From: Arthrobacter globiformis
GTDB taxonomy: Bacteria > Actinomycetota > Actinomycetes > Actinomycetales > Micrococcaceae
Direction of reading: 5' to 3'
DNA: 64,000 bases
NCBI RefSeq assembly: GCF_030818015.1
Contig: NZ_JAUSZX010000003.1
Span: 77,788 to 141,787, forward strand
The stretch's first letter is position 1; the number at the start of each line of letters is the position of its first letter. Positions 8,234 to 16,672 of the stretch are shown one piece after another. The translations under genes and the position numbers were made by a program. Under the pieces are notes generated by a model that was not told the DNA's origin, did not search any database, and saw only the letters and a program-made list of their open reading frames with translations.

Positions 8234-9999
8234 GTGCTCCGAACCGTAAAGGGATGGGCCTCGGCGATGCCATCCTGGTCTGGCTGGCCATCGGCTTCAT
8301 CGTCGTCTTTTGCGGCGGCACCTACGCGGCCGCCCACCTCGGCTCCTGGATGGCCGGCATCGACGCGCCCCCGGCGCACCCCATCGACCTCATCGCAGGG
8401 CTCATCAAAGGTCGAGTGCCCTGGCCAACCCAGTCCACCATTGTTGTATGCGCCATCGCTGGCTTGATCCTGCTCCTGGCCATGGTCGTACTCGTGGCCT
8501 GGCGGAAGGGCGCATCCAAGCGCGCCCGGGTCGACAAGGCCGCACGCTACCTGGGCCGCGGCAAGTCCCTCGCCGCGTTCTCCGAAAAGGGAGCACAGGC
8601 CAAGGCAGAGCGGCTGGGGGTAAAGGAAACACCGGGGATCGTCGTCGGCAAGGTGGTCTCCACCGGCCAGAAGTTCGTCCAGTCGTGGGAAGACCTCAGC
8701 CTCGATATTTGGGGGCCCCGAACGGGTAAGTCGACTTCACGGGTGATGCCCGCGATCCTGGACGCGCCCGGCGCCGTGGTCTCAACGTCGAACAAGCGTG
8801 ACGTCGTGGACGGTACCCGTGGCGTCCGAGAAGCCACGGCCCCAGTGTGGGTCTTCGACCCGCAAAAGATCGCCCAGGAAGAACCGGACTGGTGGTGGAA
8901 CCCGCTCTCTTACGTCACCGACGAAGAAAAGGCCTACAAACTCACCCAGCACTTCTCGGTCGGATCACGGGTGCCGGGGTCCAAGCCCGACGCCTACTTC
9001 GATCCCAAGGCCGAGGACATTCTCTCTTCGTACTTCCTCGCGGCCGCACTGGGCAATTTGCCGATCACGCAGGTGTACCTCTGGGTGACAGAGCAGGTCA
9101 GCCAGGAACCCATCGAAATCCTCCGGGAGCATGACTACGAGCTGCAGTACAAGGGCCTGGAGTCCACGCTGAAGCTGGCTGACAAGCAGCGCGACGGTAT
9201 CTTCGGCACCGCCGAGAAGATGATCCAGTGCCTGAAGAGTCGGAACACGCTCCGCTGGGTCGCCCCCGCCGGCGGCGCGACGGTCACCGGAGACCAGCGC
9301 CGGCAGTTCGACCCGCATTCCTTCGCCGCGTCTCAGGAGACGATTTACATCCTCTCTAAGGAAGGGGCGGGGTCAGCCGCCCCGCTCACCACCGCGCTGA
9401 CGGTAGCCATCGCTGAGGCGATGGAGGAACGGGCCGAGCGCAGCGGCGGCCGGCTGCCCAAACCGGTCTTGTTCGCCCTGGACGAGCTGGCCAACGTTGT
9501 TCGTTGGGCCGGCCTGCCGGATCAGTTCAGCCACTACGGCTCCAAAGGCCTGATCGTCATGGGCATCCTGCAGTCCTGGTCCCAAGGCGTGGAGCTGTGG
9601 GGCGAGGCGAACATGCGGAAGATCTGGTCCGCGGCGAACGTCAAGGTCTATGGCGGCGGCGTCGCCGAAGAAGGTTTCCTCCGCGCCCTCTCTGACCTGA
9701 TCGGGGACTACAGCTACATCAACGTTTCCGTCTCATCAGGGAAGTCTGGATCCAGCCGCTCCCGCCAGGAGAGCAAGGAACGCATCTTCGACGTCTCCAA
9801 CCTCGCCGAACTGGACCGCGGCCGCGCCGTAATCCTCGCATCTGGCGCGCCGGCCACCTTGGTCCGGACGATGCCCTGGTACACCGGGCCGCACAAGGAC
9901 GTTGTGGAAGCGTCCATCAAAAAGTACAGCCCGCAGCCGGAGGAAGAACCAGTACCGATAGCAGCGGCGCCGGCCGCAAATCCATGGGTAACCGGGTAG
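8230..9999 (+). CDS. VirD4/TraG-like type IV coupling protein
   Basis: A 589-residue ATPase starting at GTG 8230. Two N-terminal membrane helices (about residues 14-36 and 72-95) precede a FtsK/HerA-type motor domain. Walker A is GPRTGKST at about residues 162-169, followed by the VSTSNKRDVV segment typical of VirD4/TraG. The strand PVLFALDELANVV is Walker B and IVMGILQSWSQGVELWGE fits the TraM-recognition region. The coupling protein recruits the DNA-relaxase complex to the channel. No relaxase is visible in this window. Only 11 bases separate it from the DUF4913 gene. Confidence 0.9.
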   Translation: MSAPNRKGMGLGDAILVWLAIGFIVVFCGGTYAAAHLGSWMAGIDAPPAHPIDLIAGLIKGRVPWPTQSTIVVCAIAGLILLLAMVVLVAWRKGASKRARVDKAARYLGRGKSLAAFSEKGAQAKAERLGVKETPGIVVGKVVSTGQKFVQSWEDLSLDIWGPRTGKSTSRVMPAILDAPGAVVSTSNKRDVVDGTRGVREATAPVWVFDPQKIAQEEPDWWWNPLSYVTDEEKAYKLTQHFSVGSRVPGSKPDAYFDPKAEDILSSYFLAAALGNLPITQVYLWVTEQVSQEPIEILREHDYELQYKGLESTLKLADKQRDGIFGTAEKMIQCLKSRNTLRWVAPAGGATVTGDQRRQFDPHSFAASQETIYILSKEGAGSAAPLTTALTVAIAEAMEERAERSGGRLPKPVLFALDELANVVRWAGLPDQFSHYGSKGLIVMGILQSWSQGVELWGEANMRKIWSAANVKVYGGGVAEEGFLRALSDLIGDYSYINVSVSSGKSGSSRSRQESKERIFDVSNLAELDRGRAVILASGAPATLVRTMPWYTGPHKDVVEASIKKYSPQPEEEPVPIAAAPAANPWVTG

Positions 10000-10010
10000 G
10001 GGAGTAGGGC

Positions 10011-10451
10011 ATGACTATCGACATTGGCCGATTCAGTGAAGCTCCCAGCTCGGACGTAGCGGACGCTGGCGCTAAGGCCGGGGAACAGCAGAAGCCCCCG
10101 GAACTGGTCTACGGCTCTGCCGAAGAGTTCCTGCACGAGCAGCTGCTGCCCACCTACGTGCGCGACGTCGATGGGCGCGCAGCAAAATGGTGCCTCGAAT
10201 GGTACTTCCACCCGGAAGCTGTCTCCCGTGTAGAAGCGCTGTGGCGGGCCTGGGAACATTTAAGACTCGACGGGGCCACAGGCATAAGCGTGTGGTTCAA
10301 AGACCACGCAGACCACCACATGAGCGTGCTTCTCGACCCACGCGGACCGTTCTACAAATGCGACATGCAAAAGCACCGCGACCCCGAACACCTCGAACCA
10401 AAGAAAGCACCGGCCGGATGGTTCCCAGACGTGCGGACGCAGCCAGCGTAG
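10011..10451 (+). CDS. DUF4913 domain-containing protein
   Basis: A 146-residue soluble protein with GGGGAGTAGGGC before ATG 10011. After a 30-residue polar leader comes a compact Trp-rich domain (WCLEWYFHPEAVSRVEALWR, then ISVWFKDHADHHM and FYKCDM) that I recognise as DUF4913. These proteins commonly end actinobacterial conjugation operons, directly after VirD4. Their function is not known; the position suggests an accessory of the coupling protein. Confidence 0.78.
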   Translation: MTIDIGRFSEAPSSDVADAGAKAGEQQKPPELVYGSAEEFLHEQLLPTYVRDVDGRAAKWCLEWYFHPEAVSRVEALWRAWEHLRLDGATGISVWFKDHADHHMSVLLDPRGPFYKCDMQKHRDPEHLEPKKAPAGWFPDVRTQPA

Positions 10452-10894
10452 AGGAGGCTTCCGAGAAGGGTGAGGGTGAGACAACCCTATGCAAGCCACT
10501 CACGGCCTCAGTATTGCCTCGTCACCTATGGCGGCATCCTCATCCACCCCGCTCGGCGCTTTCGGGTTTGTAGCCTTAGGACTGACGGAGGGGCATTCCG
10601 TGCGATTACTTAGTACAGGTGTGTCAATCCTTCGGCATGGCTCGTAGCGGATCTGAGCCCTGGCCACGGCGTTTCCGCCACCCCTGGCCGGCCAGATCAC
10701 TCACGCGAAGTGGGGGAGAGGAAGCTCTACGTTGGAGACCGGCGGATAACAATGTCCGCCCCGTTGGTGCAGAATGCGGCGGATCAAAGGCGATGCCTGA
10801 TGTCCCGCCGCTGCTGCCTCATGCGGCGGCGGGTTCGGCTCTTCCGGTTCCGAATACCTGACTTCGACGTCGAAGTCCTGCCCGGGCCAGCCGG
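10452..10894. other. 443-bp non-coding stretch at the edge of the conjugation block
   Basis: No convincing gene is seen. The stretch separates the + strand conjugation operon from the - strand TetR gene, so it holds the convergent ends of both. It includes a GC-rich hairpin (10804-10833). This is where a boundary of the transferred block might lie, but I see no attachment-site duplication or integrase in the window. Confidence 0.5.
10804..10833. terminator. Hairpin between convergent DUF4913 and TetR genes
   Basis: CCCGCCGC at 10804-10811 pairs perfectly with GCGGCGGG at 10826-10833 across a 14-base loop. There is no T-run on either side, so it is a weak intrinsic terminator at best. Its place between convergent genes supports a termination role. 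Confidence 0.4.
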
Positions 10895-11512
10895 TTAGTC
10901 CTGCGCGGAGTGCCGGTCGATCAGCGATTTGGCCATGAGCCGGGCGAGTTCAGCGGCCTGCGGATCGCCTTCCATGGCGGAAATGATGGATCCTTTCAGC
11001 AGGAGGTGCCAGGCGCGGGCGAACTCACCGCAGCGCTCCAGCCCGGCATCTTCGGCCAAGGTTTGCACGTGCCCCCGGATCCTTGCCAGGTAACCCACGC
11101 AGGCTTTGCCTAAGGGATGGTCCGGGCCCATTTCCATCAGGACCCTAATAAGCATGTTGGATTGGTAACCGCCGTCGCCGAGCCGTTCAGCGAACACGTC
11201 AAAGATGACCAGCAGTTCTTCCTCGGAAGTGCGACTGCGATGCTGGACTTCGGCCATGACCTCGTCGAACCAGATATGGTCCCGCAGGGCCAGAACTGCC
11301 AGGACCAGATCGTCCTTGGAAGGGAAGTGCCGGTAGAACGTCGACTTGGCGACCCCGGACAATTCAATCAATTCGTTGACGCCGACATCCCGGATGCCCC
11401 GCTGGGAGAACAGATCATAGGCGGTGGCAAGGATACGATCCACGACGCCGGCCCTGGGCACGGAGAGCGAGGCTGGAAATGAAATGCCGCGCGGAACGTC
11501 GACTTCGGTCAT
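10895..11512 (-). CDS. TetR-family transcriptional regulator
   Basis: A 205-residue regulator. The N-terminal helix-turn-helix spans about residues 30-65, with GVNELIELSGVAKSTFYRHF as the recognition region, followed by an all-helical ligand domain of about 140 residues. TetR proteins are usually repressors released by small hydrophobic ligands. No adjacent gene is an obvious target: the neighbours are the STAS-like gene on the same strand and the conjugation operon on the other. The ligand cannot be predicted. Confidence 0.9.
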   Translation of the reverse strand: MTEVDVPRGISFPASLSVPRAGVVDRILATAYDLFSQRGIRDVGVNELIELSGVAKSTFYRHFPSKDDLVLAVLALRDHIWFDEVMAEVQHRSRTSEEELLVIFDVFAERLGDGGYQSNMLIRVLMEMGPDHPLGKACVGYLARIRGHVQTLAEDAGLERCGEFARAWHLLLKGSIISAMEGDPQAAELARLMAKSLIDRHSAQD

Positions 11513-11675
11513 TAAGGGAGTCTACGCCCCTACAGACGAAGGGGCCCGGACCCTACGAGCGACCAGCAGCGAAGAAGACTTGTCCGTAAGACCCGCCCAT
11601 GACTCCGGGCGACCGCGCGTAGCGCTGGGTCGCTGCTATACCCGATCTAGCGTGCAACGGCTCAATCGCGTCCCC

Positions 11676-11700
11676 GGCGAAGCCACGTTATGGCTTCGCC
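11676..11700. terminator. Perfect hairpin at the stop of the STAS-like gene
   Basis: GGCGAAGCCA (11676-11685) pairs with TGGCTTCGCC (11691-11700) across the 5-base loop CGTTA. It covers the present stop codon of the - strand gene. It has no T-run, and part of the arm is coding sequence in the paralogous gene, so it may be a coincidence of codons rather than a terminator. Confidence 0.3.
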
Positions 11701-12095
11701 AGGGAGGAAGTGAAGTACCTGATGGGGAATGGCAGCGGGATCACCCGCAAAACGAAAAGGGCGATAACGTAATCCACCGGGGATGACCCCAACAGCGCGA
11801 TCCGGGAAACGTCCGAGGGTGAAGGAAAGACCCGTCTCGCAGCCCGGGAGAAATTTACCCCTTGAACATGTATCAGCATCGGAAGCCTCGCGCCCTGGCC
11901 CAGCGCGTCGATGACTTCAAGAGCGGCGTGAGCCTCGTCAGCCCCTATCGTCTCGCCTGCTCTCCAGCGCAGCCGCAGGAATCCATCGGCGAGTTCCATA
12001 GTGCCCTTATCGGCTATGTCGAGACTGCGAATGTGGTCCTCATCTTGTGAATTTTTCAATCCAACCCCTGACCGTAGCCCAGAACATGGTGGCAC
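11688..12095 (-). CDS. STAS-like (DUF7793-type) protein, copy 1, C-terminus frameshifted
   Basis: A 135-residue frame from 12095, or 123 residues from a TTG at 12059 that has AGGGG upstream and fits the homologue better. It closely parallels the gene at 21592-21981: both share the SRIALLGSSPVDYVIALFVL core and a PMLI strand followed by GVNF, a STAS/SEC14-like alpha-beta fold seen in Arthrobacter relatives. Copy 1 ends ...FTSSLAKP. One extra base in the preceding CCC run would restore GEAITWLRRGRD, matching AMTWLRRG in copy 2, with the stop then at 11662. The role is unknown; anti-sigma or stress signalling is a guess from the fold. Confidence 0.62.
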   Translation of the reverse strand: MPPCSGLRSGVGLKNSQDEDHIRSLDIADKGTMELADGFLRLRWRAGETIGADEAHAALEVIDALGQGARLPMLIHVQGVNFSRAARRVFPSPSDVSRIALLGSSPVDYVIALFVLRVIPLPFPIRYFTSSLAKP

Positions 12096-12458
12096 CCATT
12101 AGTAACTCGGCGGAACAGGCTTTTGTTTGCACATCACCCGACAGCCGCTCCCAACACGTCCGGTGGAGTCTGGGGGGCCGGGCATGGCCAACATCGTCGC
12201 CGATTCACCCAGGGGGCGCGGCCTCGCGATGATCGGCCAGATCATGATCAACCTCCAAGGCCCGGGAAAGAGAGTGTCCATTTAGGTTCGGGAGCCGGCT
12301 TTAGCGATCGGGCGTACAGGGTAAAGACCTTGCCCTGGCCCCGTTTGGTGTTGAGTGCCGGTCTCGGCCTACAGTTGGGGCCGTAGCCCGGTATGCCCCT
12401 CAATATGCCGGGCTACGGCCTTTTAATTACCTTGGCCCTCGCGTGGTCTCTCGGCGAA
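12096..12458. other. 363-bp intergenic region with a 33-codon frame and a strong terminator
   Basis: Between the STAS-like gene and Lsr2, both on the - strand. A short + strand frame at 12184-12285 encodes 33 residues including SPRGRGLAMIGQIMI. The GRGLAMI piece recalls the ATP-lid end of anti-sigma/histidine-kinase-like ATPases, so it may be a relic of such a gene. It is followed by the hairpin at 12379-12424. No other coding sequence is supported. Confidence 0.4.
12379..12424 (+). terminator. Rho-independent terminator
   Basis: A perfect 13-bp GC-rich stem (12379-12391 with 12408-12420) with a 16-base loop is followed directly by TTTTAATT. This is a textbook intrinsic terminator for + strand transcription. 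No solid + strand gene lies just upstream, which implies a short or non-coding transcript from about 12.1 kb, or a barrier against read-through into Lsr2. Confidence 0.75.
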
Positions 12459-12716
12459 CTAGTGGGCTGCGTCGTATTTCGCGGTGATTTCCCGATTGAT
12501 GGCTCCGCGGCTGTTCACGCTCAGGCCTTGAGCCTCGGCCCAGGCCCGGATTTTCCCGGTCCTGCTTTTTCCGGAGGGTGGTCTGCGGGTCTTTCCCGCC
12601 GGTCCTGCCGTTCTGCGGCCTGCTGACGCATACCGGCTAACGGTTGCGCGCAGTTCCTCGGCATGAGCGGAATTGAGATCAATTTCGTAGGAATTGCCAT
12701 CTATGGCAAAGCGCAC
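12459..12716 (-). CDS. Lsr2-family nucleoid-associated protein, N-terminus cut by an in-frame TGA
   Basis: From GTG 12716 the frame gives 85 residues: the dimerisation part RFAIDGNSYEIDLN, then a basic linker and the C-terminal AT-hook-like module with RAWAEAQG and SRGRI-type residues (here SRGAI). Lsr2 silences AT-rich, horizontally acquired DNA. The same frame continues upstream through RIIVLEDDIDGSAAEETV, the normal first strand of Lsr2, to an ATG at 12779, but codon 4 is TGA (12768-12770). Without that strand dimerisation should suffer. Either the gene is disabled, it starts at the late GTG, or a base was misread. Confidence 0.72.
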   Translation of the reverse strand: MRFAIDGNSYEIDLNSAHAEELRATVSRYASAGRRTAGPAGKTRRPPSGKSRTGKIRAWAEAQGLSVNSRGAINREITAKYDAAH

Positions 12717-12882
12717 TGTTTCTTCGGCTGCCGACCCGTCGATGTCGTCTTCAAGAACGATGATTCTTCAAATTGCCATCAGAAAATTCTAACAGCGTTC
12801 TTCCACGCGAATTGGGCATTGAGTGCACGTGGCCCTTCGCCACCGGAAGTCGCTGTTGATCAACCACCACCGATGACCGCTT

Positions 12883-13257
12883 TTATGGTTTTTGGAGTTG
12901 AAGCTGCAATGCTTCGTGGATGCGTTCTTTCAAGGCACGAGGGCGGAATGGCTTGGTCATGACCGTGTTGGCTCCCGCCGAGGTGACCTGCTCTGCCACG
13001 TCTTCGTGGCCCGTGAGCATGAGGATGTAGACGTCGCTGAAGGCCCTTATCCGGTTGATTACTTCAAGGCCGTTGATGTCGGGAAGGCCGAAATCGAGGA
13101 TGACAATGTCAGGGATATTTGTCCGTACGGCGTTGATGCCGGCGGTACCCCTTGCCGCAGTCCGGACGTCAATATCTGAAGCCTCAAGGATTGCCTGGAT
13201 GAGACCGCGGACGTCCGCGTCGTCCTCAATTACAACAGCCGTTCGGGTCCCCAACAT
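12883..13257 (-). CDS. Receiver-only response regulator (CheY-like)
   Basis: A 124-residue receiver domain with no output domain. ATG 13257 is chosen for AGGAG 6 bases upstream; the longer in-frame extension to 13416 lacks a site and looks random. Acidic pocket EDD at 11-13, phospho-acceptor D55 (VILDFGLPD), T82 and K102 are all in place. Receiver-only proteins act by protein-protein contact or as phosphate sinks. No histidine kinase is visible nearby, but a degenerate Hpt-like protein and an EAL-like protein lie within 3 kb. Confidence 0.9.
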   Translation of the reverse strand: MLGTRTAVVIEDDADVRGLIQAILEASDIDVRTAARGTAGINAVRTNIPDIVILDFGLPDINGLEVINRIRAFSDVYILMLTGHEDVAEQVTSAGANTVMTKPFRPRALKERIHEALQLQLQKP

Positions 13258-13391
13258 GACACATCTCCTATGGCAGCCCCAGTACCGCCTTTGAGGGAAC
13301 CATATCAAACATATGCAGCGGATATTTATGTGCTGTTTGGCGTGAAAGGCCGGCAGTTTTGATGCCGTATCGGCTTGTGCGGGTTTCCAGT

Positions 13392-13830
13392 TCAGCAGGA
13401 GATACGCGACGCCCATTCCCTGATGTCTTCGTGTGCGAAGCGGACTCCGGGGAGGGCAGTGCGGAGCCTGTCGCCGATCCTGCCTTCCACAACCAACAAC
13501 GGAAGGCCGGCGGAGACCGCGGCTGTGGTTTCAAGGACTTCGTCCAGGCGTTCCAGCAGGCCTGACAGGATCTGGTGGACCCGATGATGGCGGCGCGGTC
13601 AGCGGACTTGAAGCGGTGGAGACAGCGATGGCGTGCCGTCTGTCCATTGGACTTTCAGGATTTGGACTAGGAAGGAGGACGATGCGGGTGCCCGGTGCAG
13701 AGCCTGGTGATTTGTTCCACGGCGGCGCTGGCATGGATCTCCTGGACGACCCCCTGAATTCCACCTCGGGAACACCCAAGCAGTCATCGAGTTCGATCCG
13801 GCCGCCTGCCGGGAAGCGGTGGAGGGGCAT
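13392..13830 (-). pseudogene. Frameshifted gene of unknown family
   Basis: Protein-like stretches run on the - strand in alternating frames. They include GVVQEIHASAAVEQITRL, then FKSADRAAIIG, then HQILSGLLERLDEVLETT and LPLLVVEGRIGDRLRTALPG, ending at TGA 13392-13394. Adding one G to the GGG run near 13580 joins the last two pieces (AAIIGVHQILSG). At least one more shift is needed upstream. I do not recognise the family. The gene lies directly upstream of the receiver gene and may belong to the same signalling group. The 5' limit is approximate. Confidence 0.4.
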
Positions 13831-14062
13831 GGGGTTCCTTGCGGTGAACCCGTCGCCTTCGGGCTTAAGTATGGGCGAGGGAAAGTGTCAGGCATGTCCT
13901 AGGGGACTGATGATTGCCAGTGTTTTTGCCCTTGCGGGAAAGACATAGAACGGCGGTGGCCGGCACATGCTTGCGTGCATGAGAGCATGGGCGGGGCCGG
14001 AAGGACGAGCTGAGGGGCGCACAAACCGACCGTCCGGTGATTCAGGATTCCAAAAAGGGCAG

Positions 14063-14566
14063 GTGCTTATCGTGGGCGGCGGCGCAGAGATTTGGCGTAC
14101 TGATCCACGCACGCTGCGGGATGTGGTCCTTGACCGGGAGGCAGTGGAAAGCCGGCTCGCCGGTTGCCCACCGCTGGAGCGTGTGTGGTTCCTGGCGTTG
14201 CTGGACCGCGATGAGGAAGCACTGAGTGAGGGCCTGCCATTGCTGGCTGAATCCCGGGACCGGCTTAAGCCACTGCTGGTCCTGGCCCAGGTTTATCAGC
14301 GCAGCTACCGGTGGCATGAGGCGGCGAGGCTGCAGGAGGAAGCGCTCCGGCTGGCCTCAAGCCGGGCCCGGGAAGCGATGGTCCGCCACGAGATTGGCCG
14401 GCGTCTCTTTGATGAAGCCCGGTACAGGGACGCCGCTGCCGAATTCGAATGGGCCAGCGACCTGTACCGGGTGACCGGGCGTGAGCAGCTGTCCACGGTG
14501 TCGCGGCAAGCGATGGAACGCGCCCGGCAGGCCCACGCTGCCCACCAGTTGCCCGCTCCCCTCTAG
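14063..14566 (+). CDS. Tetratricopeptide-repeat-like helical protein
   Basis: GTG 14063 with AAAAAGGGC upstream gives 167 residues; the longer frame from 13967 adds 32 residues without a ribosome site. The sequence is almost wholly helical with TPR-like spacing of small and aromatic residues (VYQRSYRWHEAARLQEEALR, then RRLFDEARYRDAAAEFEWAS). TPR proteins are adaptors. Its place between the receiver and Hpt-like genes suggests a scaffold in the same signalling group, which is an inference. Confidence 0.65.
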   Translation: MLIVGGGAEIWRTDPRTLRDVVLDREAVESRLAGCPPLERVWFLALLDRDEEALSEGLPLLAESRDRLKPLLVLAQVYQRSYRWHEAARLQEEALRLASSRAREAMVRHEIGRRLFDEARYRDAAAEFEWASDLYRVTGREQLSTVSRQAMERARQAHAAHQLPAPL

Positions 14567-14838
14567 GAACCGCAACAAACAGCAACAGTCAGGGCGGCCC
14601 CCACGACTGCCCGGAAAATTGAGCCTATTTAGTGGATACGGTGCACCGGTCTTGAGAATTCGTGGCCAGAATGGGCGAAGCGGCGTGCAGCAGCGCGCGT
14701 GTCTCTAACCAGAACGGAACCAGTGTGCACCACTCCGCAGGCCAGCCCTCACGGCACGGGCAGCCGCCCGCGCCCGACCGGTCCTCCTCCAGCCCAGGAA
14801 AATTTGGGGGTTTGACGGCGAATGAGTCTCCGCAGGTT

Positions 14839-15180
14839 ATGGACGCCACGGTCTTGCGGATACTCGAGGAACAGGCCGGGCACAGCGTGGCGGCGAAGTT
14901 TTTCCAGGATTACCTTGCTCTGTTGCCGGTGCGCACCGGCGGCATCGTTGCCGGTATCGCGGTCGAAGACCGGGAACGCGCCCTGGACCATGCGGTGAGC
15001 CTCAGGGTAGTTTCCGCGATGATCGGCGCCCGGCAGATGGAAGAATGCGCCGGAGCGCTGGAACGGCAATTGCGGCTGGGCCATACACCGGCAGTCGACG
15101 CAACTAAGCGGCTGCTGTCCAGGAACATTCTCCGGATCCTCTACGAGTCCCACCGCCAGGGCCTTGTGATAAGCCCCTAA
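14839..15180 (+). CDS. Hpt-like helical-bundle protein lacking the phospho-histidine
   Basis: A 113-residue helical protein from ATG 14839; in-frame upstream codons allow a longer start. It begins DATVLRILEEQAGHSVAAKF and has ALDHAVSLRVVSAMIGARQM. This aligns with the histidine phosphotransfer core (A-H-x-L-K-x-x-S-x-x-x-G), but the phospho-acceptor position holds Val (AVSLR); a His lies two residues earlier. It could be a non-phosphorylated Hpt relative that binds receivers, or use the shifted His. Family assignment by eye only. Confidence 0.6.
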   Translation: MDATVLRILEEQAGHSVAAKFFQDYLALLPVRTGGIVAGIAVEDRERALDHAVSLRVVSAMIGARQMEECAGALERQLRLGHTPAVDATKRLLSRNILRILYESHRQGLVISP

Positions 15181-15422
15181 ATTCGCAGTGGATGCTGCGT
15201 CAACCTGAACGCCCATTCCAATGGCCGGCCTATCCTTCCCGGAACAGAAGCATGCCGGAATCAGACAATTCCGGATCAAAATAAATACCTTCCCCGTCTT
15301 ATTCCTTTCGTCTAGCGGTATGGTTCTCTCAGGTCGTCCCGTTCCTGCCCCTGAAAGGCAGCAGGCGCGGTGGCCGCTGCCGGGCTCAGCCGGCAGGCAC
15401 CCACCCATAAAGGAATAAGCCG

Positions 15423-16550
15423 ATGTCCAGGGACGAGTTTTCTCTTCCGGCCGCCGGCGCAGAACCGATACCGGGTCCGGGGGGACCGGCGATGCAGTCG
15501 CCACAGGACGTGGACTGCCTGACTCTGCGCCGCCAGGTCATGGAGCTGATCGAGGACGTCCTGAAGGATCCTGATCCTGACCGTGATTGGGCCAGGGCCC
15601 AGCTGCGTGAGCTCCTGGCCGCGTACCCGGGGAATCCGGAGCGGGCGCTGCTGGAACACCTGATCGCCACACGAAATCAGACGGACTTCGCTGAGGAAAA
15701 CAACGTCCCCTCCGACAAGGACGTGGACAGGGCACCCTCCGCGTCCGTGGATACCGGTCCCCGGCCCGTTCCCTTCGAACGTCGCACGAAAAAGAGAATC
15801 CAAGCCGTGCTGGGCAACAGGATGCTGCTGACGGCTTTTCAGCCTATTAGGGAACTGCCGGCCGGAAGAGTTACCGGCTTCGAGGCCCTGACGAGGTTTG
15901 TGAGCAAGGACGGAGCCAGCGCCGACACATGGTTCAGGGAGGCCGCCGCCATTGGCCTTGGCACGGACCTGGAGCTCGCTGCTCTCCAGTGCGCACTATC
16001 TGCAGCTCGGGAAATCCCCCCGCATCTATTCATCGCCTTCAACCTGAGCCCCAAGACGTTCACCCAGGCGCCACTCCGGGAGATGCTGGAACACTCCCAC
16101 GTGGCCGTGGACAGGATCGTCGTGGACCTGACAGGACCGGCCGACAGCGGGGACTGGGAAGCGGCGGCCAGAGCCCTGGACCCGCTCCGCCAACGCGGCC
16201 TGCGCGTCGCGGTGGACGGTTCCGGCAGCGACGCCGCGTCACCGGCACAGATCCTGAGCCTGCGGCCGGACATCATCAGGCTCGACCGGGACTTCATCAC
16301 CGCCATCGCCGCCTCACCGGCCCGTGATGACCATGCCGTGGTGGCGCTTGCCTTCGAAGTGGGTGCCGTCCTGGCCGCCGAAGGCGTAGAAACAGAGGCA
16401 GAACTCGCCGCGGTCGTGGAAGCAGGCCTGACCGAAGGACAGGGCTACCTGCTGGGCCGGCCCTCGGTGCATCCCCTTGACTGGTCTGCCTGGATCATTC
16501 AGGCAGAAACCACCGCCACCGGGCCATACCTTGGCGGATCGAAAACCTAA
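15423..16550 (+). CDS. EAL-domain protein with altered catalytic motifs
   Basis: A 375-residue protein; AAGGAATAAGCCG precedes ATG 15423. Residues 1-125 carry a helical segment (LTLRRQVMELIEDVLKDP), then an EAL domain from about 130. Recognisable motifs are GFEALTRF, FIAFNLSPKTF, LRPDIIRLDRDFI, AAEGVET and GQGYLLGRP. EAL enzymes hydrolyse cyclic di-GMP. Here the DDFG-type loop reads VDGSGSD, so the second Asp is lost, and the ELTE motif reads DLTG. Hydrolysis is therefore doubtful and a c-di-GMP-binding or adaptor role is more likely. No GGDEF domain is present. Confidence 0.86.
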   Translation: MSRDEFSLPAAGAEPIPGPGGPAMQSPQDVDCLTLRRQVMELIEDVLKDPDPDRDWARAQLRELLAAYPGNPERALLEHLIATRNQTDFAEENNVPSDKDVDRAPSASVDTGPRPVPFERRTKKRIQAVLGNRMLLTAFQPIRELPAGRVTGFEALTRFVSKDGASADTWFREAAAIGLGTDLELAALQCALSAAREIPPHLFIAFNLSPKTFTQAPLREMLEHSHVAVDRIVVDLTGPADSGDWEAAARALDPLRQRGLRVAVDGSGSDAASPAQILSLRPDIIRLDRDFITAIAASPARDDHAVVALAFEVGAVLAAEGVETEAELAAVVEAGLTEGQGYLLGRPSVHPLDWSAWIIQAETTATGPYLGGSKT

Positions 16551-16566
16551 GCTAAAGCGGTGACGA

Positions 16567-16668
16567 CTAACGGGAGGTCAGCGCCAGAACCACGACGACG
16601 GCGGTCATGATGGTGAGGATGCCGAGACCAGGCCGCCGCCGGTGCGGGTTGATGTCGATGTAGGGCAT
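16567..16668 (-). CDS. Tiny single-TM membrane protein (33 aa)
   Basis: ATG 16668 to TAG 16567 encodes a basic N-terminus (MPYIDINPHRRRPG) and one C-terminal hydrophobic helix (LGILTIMTAVVVVLALTSR). GGTGGA lies about 9 bases upstream. It follows the other small membrane gene by 4 bases on the same strand, so the two are probably co-translated. I do not recognise the family. Tiny single-helix proteins often serve as subunits of membrane complexes. Confidence 0.45.
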   Translation of the reverse strand: MPYIDINPHRRRPGLGILTIMTAVVVVLALTSR

Positions 16669-16672
16669 GCGC

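Noticed and set aside
13433..13948. A 171-codon + strand frame in the broken-gene region
   Set aside because: No ribosome site and random composition; the opposite strand shows protein-like segments in shifting frames.
15252..15271. Hairpin CCGGAAT/ATTCCGG after the Hpt-like gene as a terminator
   Set aside because: Only 7 bp, about 70 bases past the stop and without a T-run; too weak to list as a feature.
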